NCBI GenBank assembly: GCA_014729375.1
Contig: WJKA01000463.1
Location: 1-6,072 of the forward strand
DNA: 6,072 bases
Direction: 5' to 3'
DNA from: Chitinivibrionales bacterium
GTDB lineage: Bacteria > Fibrobacterota > Chitinivibrionia > Chitinivibrionales > WJKA01
A model generated the notes under the pieces. It did not search any database. It was not told where the DNA came from and was given only the letters and a program-made list of their open reading frames with translations. This document shows, piece after piece, positions 1-4,524 of this stretch. Positions within the stretch are counted from its first letter, which is position 1; each line of letters starts with the position of its first letter. The translations under genes and the position numbers were made by a program.

Positions 1-323
1 CTCTTGGAACAATGGCGCTGCTGAATATTCCGATAACAATAGTAACCATAATGGTTTCCGCCTTTGTTTTCGGGCTTGGAATTGATTATGCGCTCGTGAT
101 GCTTCATTTTTGCGTGCGTGATTCCCGGAATTCCGTGTTCCAGACAGCACACGCTGCAGCATCGGTTACCGTGGCGGCACTTACCACATTCGCAGGACTG
201 GGGGCCATGGTCCTGGCCAACCATCCGGTATTACAGTCACTTGGAGTAACGGGCCTGATCGGTATCACGTCCAGCTATTTCTGTGCTGTCGTTATTGTAC
301 CGTCACTGATGAGAAAAAAATAA
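1..323 (+). CDS. RND/MMPL-type exporter, C-terminal fragment (5' end outside window)
   Basis: This is the last roughly 106 codons of a membrane protein. The frame is already open at base 3, so the gene begins before the window, and the ATG at base 12 is probably an internal Met. Counting from that Met, a hydrophobic helix (about residues 3-30) ends in GLGIDYALVM, the Gly-x-Gly-x-Asp-Tyr signature of the second repeat of RND/MMPL proteins. A short cytoplasmic turn rich in charged residues follows, then two more helices (about 46-68 and 75-99) with ALTTFAGLGAMVLANHPVLQ, and a final VIVPSLMRKK tail. This ending is typical of the predicted exporter branch of the RND superfamily, which uses the proton gradient to move lipids or hydrophobic products. 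The substrate cannot be read from this fragment. It ends at TAA 321-323, with no terminator hairpin before the next promoter. Confidence 0.85.
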   Translation, partial: LGTMALLNIPITIVTIMVSAFVFGLGIDYALVMLHFCVRDSRNSVFQTAHAAASVTVAALTTFAGLGAMVLANHPVLQSLGVTGLIGITSSYFCAVVIVPSLMRKK

Positions 324-352
324 TGACACAATTTAACAATATATGGTATAAT
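323..352 (+). promoter_or_regulatory. Sigma70-type promoter with extended -10, driving parE-parC
   Basis: A -35 candidate ATGACA (323-328, 5 of 6 to TTGACA) is separated by 18 bases from a perfect TATAAT (347-352). The -10 is preceded by TGG (344-346), giving an extended -10 element. Transcription would start near 359. The -35 box overlaps the stop codon of the exporter gene, so the promoter sits right at the gene boundary. It is the only strong promoter match I see in this gap. The assignment is by eye and the start site is an estimate. Confidence 0.7.
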
Positions 353-358
353 TACTTG

Positions 359-515
359 CCAGTAACTACTATCTGTACCGGCCGGTTCTTGTTTTGACTT
401 CAAGAGCGGATTTATTTTTACACGGTGAAATCATGCTTTTCCCCGGAGCACCAAAGCGGTGTCTCTGCGGTGAATTCTTCTACAGAGACGCCCTGGAACA
501 AGAAGGTGTGCCATC
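359..515 (+). promoter_or_regulatory. Structured 5' leader of the parE-parC transcript
   Basis: About 157 bases separate the predicted transcription start from the parE ATG. The core is a hairpin with a 10-bp stem, GGTGTCTCTG (458-467) against CAGAGACGCC (483-492), with one U-G pair and a 15-nt loop. Around it, TTCTTGTT (386-393) is perfectly complementary to AACAAGAA (497-504), and three U-G or G-U pairs extend this to 386-396/494-504. That outer stem would reach into the Shine-Dalgarno stretch AGAAGGTG (501-508). CGGTG occurs three times (423, 457, 468), and CGGTGAAATC (423) and CGGTGAATTC (468) match at 9 of 10 bases. No T-run follows the hairpin, so it is not an intrinsic terminator. It does not match any riboswitch I recognise. 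Translational control is an inference. Confidence 0.4.
377..386. repeat. 10-bp perfect palindrome just downstream of the promoter
   Basis: ACCGGCCGGT is its own reverse complement and lies about 18-27 bases after the predicted transcription start, a usual place for a repressor operator. A perfect 10-bp palindrome is not very rare in a gap of this size (roughly one chance in five), so an operator role is only a suggestion. Confidence 0.35.
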
Positions 516-558
516 ATGGCTAAAAATGACGGTTCAATTTATGATGAAAGCAAGATAA
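433..558 (+). CDS. Possible 41-codon upstream ORF overlapping the start of parE
   Basis: An ATG at 433 is preceded by GGTGA (424-428) with four bases between, a good match to the 3' end of 16S rRNA. The frame runs to TAA at 556-558 and overlaps the first 43 bases of parE in another frame. The peptide starts MLFPGAPKRCLCGEFF, has two cysteines spaced C-x-C followed by Gly, and continues with RDALEQEGVPSWL before entering the overlap. I recognise no family. The frame is open further upstream to base 352, but without a better start. Translation through it would melt the hairpin at 458-492, so it could act as a leader peptide. A chance open frame is equally possible, because 40-70 open codons are not rare at this base composition. 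Confidence 0.22.
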   Translation: MLFPGAPKRCLCGEFFYRDALEQEGVPSWLKMTVQFMMKAR

Positions 559-2315
559 AGACCCTGAGTTCGCTGGAGCATATCCGTCTCCGAACCGGCA
601 TGTACATAGGCCGTCTCGGCGACGGCGGCAATCCTGACGACGGCATTTATGTTTTGCTCAAAGAGGTTATCGACAATTCCATTGATGAATATATTATGGG
701 GTTCGGCAAGAAAATTGATATTGATATCAAAGACAACCGGGCACGGGTCCGCGATTACGGCCGCGGCATACCGCTCGGTAAAGTAATTGAGTGCGTATCC
801 GTTATTAACACCGGCGCCAAATACAATGATGATGTTTTTCAGTTCAGCGTAGGCCTCAATGGTGTAGGGACAAAGGCGGTCAATGCTCTGTCGTCGAAGT
901 TCCGGGTGGTTGCGTTCCGGAACGGCAAATATTTTGAAGCGAATTTTGTGCGCGGAAAGCTCAAATCCAAAAAGCAGGGAAAAACCGCAAATCAGCCTGA
1001 CGGCACCTTGATTGAATTTTATCCTGATGAGGAAATTTTTGATGAGTTTGCGTTCAATTTTGAATATGTTGAGCAGCGGATCTGGAACTATGCATATCTC
1101 AACAGCGGCCTCCGCCTGTATTTCAACAAACAGAAGTTCGAATCGAAAAACGGGCTGCTGGACCTTCTCGACAATGAAGTAGGAAAAAATGCTCTGTATG
1201 ATATCGGTCATTACCGTTCGAAGCACCTTGAGTTCTCACTTACGCATACGTCAAACTACGGAGAAACATATTTCTCTTTTGTGAACGGCCAGTTCACCTC
1301 GGACGGCGGAACGCATCTGAGTGCTTTCCGTGAAGGCATTCTGAAGGGAATAAACGAATATTTCAAAAAAAATTACTCGGGAGTGGATGTCCGCGAGGGC
1401 ATTGCCGGCGCCATTGCAATAAAACTGAAAAATCCCGTATTCGAGTCCCAGACAAAAAACAAGCTTGGCAATGCCGAGATCAGAGGCTGGATAGTCGGCG
1501 AGGTAAAGTCGGGTGTGGTCGATTTCCTTCACAAGAACAGAGATGCGGCAAAAAGGCTTGAATCGAAAATTGTTCAAAACGAAAAACTCCGGAAAGAACT
1601 GAATGTTGTAAAAAAAGAAGCCAAGGAAGCCGCAAAAAAGATAGAAATAAAAATTCCCAATCTCAAAGACTCGAAATACCACCGCGGCGATTCAAAAAAC
1701 GGTGAAAACACACAGATATTTCTTACCGAAGGCCAATCCGCGGCAGGCTCGATTGTCTCTTCCCGCGATCCGAAAACGCAGGCAATCTACTCGCTGCGCG
1801 GCAAGCCGCAGAACGTATTCGGCAAAAACAAGGCGGCAATATACAAAAACGAGGAGCTGTATAATGTCATGATGGCCCTCGGCATTGAAGACGGAATCGA
1901 CAACCTGCGCTATAATAAAGTCATTATTGCTACCGACGCCGATGTTGACGGGTTCCATATCAGGAACCTGCTGTTGACATTCTTTCTCAATTATTTCGAA
2001 GACCTTGTTGTTGCCGGGCATATCCACATTCTCGAAACACCGCTTTTCAGGGTGCGAAACAAAAATGAAACACGATACTGTTACAACGAGCGCGAGCGTA
2101 AAGCGGCCGCCGATGAAATCAGAAATCCTGAAATAACGCGGTTTAAAGGCCTTGGAGAAATATCACCCAAAGAATTCGGTCAGTTTATCGGCGAGGATAT
2201 CCGGCTTATCGAAGTCAATATTAAATCAATTAAAACAATTCAGAACACGCTTGATTTTTATATGGGCAAAAACACCCCCGACCGTCGTGAATTTATTATG
2301 GAGAACCTTGTCTAA
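516..2315 (+). CDS. parE: Topoisomerase IV subunit B (ParE-type, ATPase/Toprim)
   Basis: This is the ATP-driven subunit of a type II DNA topoisomerase. The GHKL ATPase domain comes first: E50 (general base) and N54 in KEVIDNSIDE, D80 in RDYGRGIP, and the glycine-rich lid GLNGVGTK at 113-120. The transducer domain carries the DGGTHL motif (263-268) and the QTK loop (Q312-K314), which senses the ATP phosphate. A lysine-rich helix (about 341-380) leads to the Toprim domain: E405 in TEGQSAA, then D474, D476 and D478 in TDADVDGFHIR for metal binding, and RFKGLGEI at 542-549. The length of 599 fits short ParE forms without the Gram-negative GyrB insertion. The ATG at 516 has a Shine-Dalgarno AAGG (503-506), and an in-frame stop at 471-473 leaves no earlier start. 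Oddities are T27 in RTGMYIG (usually RPGMYIG) and Q407 in EGQSA (usually EGDSA). A divergent gyrB is the alternative; the partner's missing GyrA box favours topoisomerase IV. Confidence 0.93.
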   Translation: MAKNDGSIYDESKIKTLSSLEHIRLRTGMYIGRLGDGGNPDDGIYVLLKEVIDNSIDEYIMGFGKKIDIDIKDNRARVRDYGRGIPLGKVIECVSVINTGAKYNDDVFQFSVGLNGVGTKAVNALSSKFRVVAFRNGKYFEANFVRGKLKSKKQGKTANQPDGTLIEFYPDEEIFDEFAFNFEYVEQRIWNYAYLNSGLRLYFNKQKFESKNGLLDLLDNEVGKNALYDIGHYRSKHLEFSLTHTSNYGETYFSFVNGQFTSDGGTHLSAFREGILKGINEYFKKNYSGVDVREGIAGAIAIKLKNPVFESQTKNKLGNAEIRGWIVGEVKSGVVDFLHKNRDAAKRLESKIVQNEKLRKELNVVKKEAKEAAKKIEIKIPNLKDSKYHRGDSKNGENTQIFLTEGQSAAGSIVSSRDPKTQAIYSLRGKPQNVFGKNKAAIYKNEELYNVMMALGIEDGIDNLRYNKVIIATDADVDGFHIRNLLLTFFLNYFEDLVVAGHIHILETPLFRVRNKNETRYCYNERERKAAADEIRNPEITRFKGLGEISPKEFGQFIGEDIRLIEVNIKSIKTIQNTLDFYMGKNTPDRREFIMENLV

Positions 2316-4228
2316 TGGCATATATTCACAATTTATTCAACACAAATTTCCTTGAATATGCATCATATGTAATCAAAGACCGTGCTATTCCGCATATCAA
2401 CGACGGGTTGAAACCGGTACAGCGGAGAATCCTCCATTCCCTTCAGGAGATGGATGACGGTAAATTCAACAAAGTAGCGAATGTCGTCGGCCATTGCATG
2501 CGCTACCATCCTCACGGCGATGCCTCGATTGGCGCAGCGTTGGTAGGGCTGGCAAATAAAGACCTTTTTATTGATAAGCAGGGCAATTTCGGCAATATAT
2601 TCACCGGTGATGAAGCTTCCGCTGCACGATATATCGAATGCCGCCTCTCGCAACTGGCCCGTGAAGTTCTTTTTGATCCGAGCATTACCCAGTACGAAGC
2701 TTCATATGATGGCCGCAATAAGGAACCGATCACCTTGCCGGCAAAAGTCCCGGTACTCCTGGCCCAGGGCGCCGAGGGTATTGCCGTGGGTATGGCAACC
2801 CATATCCTGCCCCATAATTTTATCGAGCTTCTCGAAGCCGAAATAGCCTTTATCAATGATGAACAGCTCCTGCTCTTTCCCGATTTTGCCACCGGGGGGC
2901 TGGCAGATGTGTCGGAATATAACGACGGCAACGGGAAAGTGCTGGTACGGGCAAAACTCGATACACAAGATCCCAAAAAAATTATCATCCGGGACCTGCC
3001 GCACGGCGCCACCACCCAGAGTATTATTTCATCTATCGAAAGTGCAGCAAAAAAGAACAAACTGAAAATCTCCGGTATCAGTGACTATACTGCCGAAGAA
3101 GTTGAGATCGAAATCCGCCTGGCCCGGGGTGTGCATTCAAAAGAAACGGTCGACGCACTCTATGCTTTTACCGATTGTGAAAATTCAATCAGTGTCAATT
3201 GTATCGTTATTGTTGAGGGCAAACCACGGGTAATGACCGTCACTGAAATCATTCAGCATAATGCGCAACAATTGATAAAAATCCTCATCGCCGAACTCAA
3301 ACTCGAACAGGGGCACCTGCGGGATAAACTTCATGCAAAAACCCTCGAACAGATATTTATCGAAAACAGGATTTACAAGAAAATTGAAGACCGGAAGACC
3401 GCCGACGCTGTGGTGAAAGCCGTGTTTGACGGCCTCAAGCCGTTTAAATCGAAAATCAAGCGCGACATTACCCGGGATGATGTTGATACATTGCTGAAAA
3501 TTCCGATCAGACGCATATCTCAATATGATATCGACCGGGCAAAAGAAGAAATGCGGGATATTAAAAAACGGCTTAAAGAAATAAAATATCACCTTGAACA
3601 TATCAATGAATATGCCGTCTCTTTTCTTGAAGGTCTTATTGCAAAATATAAAGATCAATTCTCGCGGAAAACAGAATTGATCTCGTTTGAAAAAGTTGAT
3701 GTCAAGGAGGCCGCACAACGGAATCTCAAACTCCGTTACGACAAAGACACCGGCTATATCGGGTATGAAGTGCATGGGGGAAACGTTCTGTTTGACGTAT
3801 CACCCTACGACCGGATTCTGATCATCCGGAAAACTGGCGCATATTCTATCTGCGATGTTCCCGATAAGATATTTGTGGACAAGGGCATGCTCTACTGCGG
3901 ATTCATGGACAAAGAAACCGCATCGAACACCGTTTTTAATGTTATCTATAAAGATAAAAAGACCGGCGCTCCCTATTTCAAACGCTGCAAAATCGAGAAA
4001 TATATCCTCAATAAAGGGTACTCCATTGTGCCCGAAAACGGCGTTCCGATCAAGCTCACTACCGATTCAACGCTTACTATTGCCATGGAGTATAAACCCA
4101 AACCACGGGTCCGGGTGCTCAACGAAACCTTCAAGATATCAGACTTTCTCGTTAAAGGCGTGAAAGCCTCGGGAGTCAGACTGGCGAACCGGGAACTGAA
4201 GAGTGCGAAATTTGTGAAGGGGGAGTAG
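2315..4228 (+). CDS. parC: Topoisomerase IV subunit A (ParC-type, DNA breakage/reunion)
   Basis: This is the DNA-cleaving subunit that partners ParE. The N-terminal winged-helix region has DGLKPVQRRIL (30-40) and YHPHGDASIG (64-73). The catalytic tyrosine is Y106 in AARYIECRL, preceded by R105. EGIAVGMATH (154-163) holds I156, matching the isoleucine that wedges into and bends the cleaved DNA. A long charged coiled-coil arm (about 325-450) follows, then a C-terminal region (about 465-637) with strand-rich repeats such as GYIGYEVHGGNVLFDVSPYD. There is no GyrA box (QRRGGKG-like), which argues against DNA wrapping and negative supercoiling. At 637 residues it is much shorter than typical GyrA and close to short ParC forms. 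The ATG overlaps the parE stop by one base (TAATG), with GGAG at 2300-2303, suggesting translational coupling. A70 and A74 replace the usual Ser83 and Asp87 of E. coli GyrA. The gene ends at TAG 4226-4228. Confidence 0.92.
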   Translation: MAYIHNLFNTNFLEYASYVIKDRAIPHINDGLKPVQRRILHSLQEMDDGKFNKVANVVGHCMRYHPHGDASIGAALVGLANKDLFIDKQGNFGNIFTGDEASAARYIECRLSQLAREVLFDPSITQYEASYDGRNKEPITLPAKVPVLLAQGAEGIAVGMATHILPHNFIELLEAEIAFINDEQLLLFPDFATGGLADVSEYNDGNGKVLVRAKLDTQDPKKIIIRDLPHGATTQSIISSIESAAKKNKLKISGISDYTAEEVEIEIRLARGVHSKETVDALYAFTDCENSISVNCIVIVEGKPRVMTVTEIIQHNAQQLIKILIAELKLEQGHLRDKLHAKTLEQIFIENRIYKKIEDRKTADAVVKAVFDGLKPFKSKIKRDITRDDVDTLLKIPIRRISQYDIDRAKEEMRDIKKRLKEIKYHLEHINEYAVSFLEGLIAKYKDQFSRKTELISFEKVDVKEAAQRNLKLRYDKDTGYIGYEVHGGNVLFDVSPYDRILIIRKTGAYSICDVPDKIFVDKGMLYCGFMDKETASNTVFNVIYKDKKTGAPYFKRCKIEKYILNKGYSIVPENGVPIKLTTDSTLTIAMEYKPKPRVRVLNETFKISDFLVKGVKASGVRLANRELKSAKFVKGE

Positions 4229-4320
4229 ATATGCAACTCTTTTCGTATTATTACCTCAGTATTGATCCGTTACACTGATCCCTCCCCGCGATTTAAGATA
4301 CTGTTGTAGGAGTTTCCTCA

Positions 4321-4415
4321 ACCTCTTGAAAAAGTTTTTGATCGAGCATGATGGAAGATATATACCCATTGAAATAAAATCATCTTCACACCCTGCAAAA
4401 CATGATACAAGAGGT
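4321..4415. repeat. Spaced inverted repeat, possible folded RNA element
   Basis: ACCTCTTG (4321-4328) is perfectly complementary to CAAGAGGT (4408-4415) across 79 bases. Nested inside, GAAGAT (4354-4359) pairs with ATCTTC (4382-4387). CATGAT also occurs twice in direct orientation (4347 and 4401). The result could be a two-stem RNA between the convergent genes, but both stems are short and no T-run follows. An 8-bp match at this distance can arise by chance. Confidence 0.3.
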
Positions 4416-4417
4416 CT

Positions 4418-4519
4418 CTAATCGTTAAAACAGCCGATGGTTCTCCAGATTTCCTTCCCGAACAGCCATTTTCGCTTTTCAAGATCAGCCTCCCGGCCCT
4501 TATCGGTGTGGGGAAACAA
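4418..4519 (-). CDS. Possible 33-residue ORF directly after the helicase gene
   Basis: On the minus strand, a frame begins with TTG (4519-4517), five bases after the helicase stop, and ends at TAG (4420-4418). The coding end of the helicase supplies AAGGAAG about ten bases before this TTG, a plausible ribosome site. The peptide is rich in charged and aromatic residues, including READLEKRKWLFGKEIWRTI, which looks more like real protein than random translation. I recognise no family. It could be a small protein co-transcribed with the helicase, or the decayed end of a once longer gene. The start codon is weak and the ORF is short, so this is tentative. Confidence 0.25.
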   Translation of the reverse strand: MFPHTDKGREADLEKRKWLFGKEIWRTIGCFND

Positions 4520-4524
4520 TCAGG

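Larger units (their letters stand above)
4229..4524. other. Convergent intergenic region between parC and the helicase gene
   Basis: These 296 bases lie tail-to-tail between two genes, where a bidirectional terminator would be expected. I see no GC-rich hairpin with a T-run on either strand. The visible items are a weak 5-bp inverted repeat TCAGT/ACTGA near 4256-4278, a spaced inverted repeat at 4321-4415, and a possible small minus-strand ORF at 4418-4519. No tRNA or insertion-sequence end is apparent. Confidence 0.6.

Noticed and set aside
458..492. Hairpin before parE as a transcription terminator for the exporter gene
   Set aside because: The stem is stable but is followed by CTGGAACAAG rather than a T-run, and it lies downstream of the parE promoter.
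534..1226. Long open frame on the minus strand (230 codons) inside parE
   Set aside because: It lies wholly opposite a clear parE coding region, its translation shows no family motifs, and it has no independent start context. It is a shadow of parE codon use.
2512..3060. Long open frame on the minus strand (182 codons) inside parC
   Set aside because: Antisense to conserved parC sequence including the active-site region; the Ser/Arg-rich translation is typical of a shadow frame.
3185..3775. Phe-rich open frame on the minus strand (196 codons) inside parC
   Set aside because: The Phe and Ile richness comes from reading AAA/GAA-rich coiled-coil codons backward; no motif or ribosome site supports it.
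4231..4278. 15-codon ORF right after parC, preceded by a strong GAAGGGGGAG
   Set aside because: The purine stretch is the end of parC itself (Lys-Gly-Glu), and the 15-residue peptide has no recognisable feature. It is too short to support without conservation data.
4329..4340. AAAAAGTTTTT, at first glance a terminator
   Set aside because: The A/T palindrome has no room for a loop and no GC stem, so it is not an intrinsic terminator on either strand.
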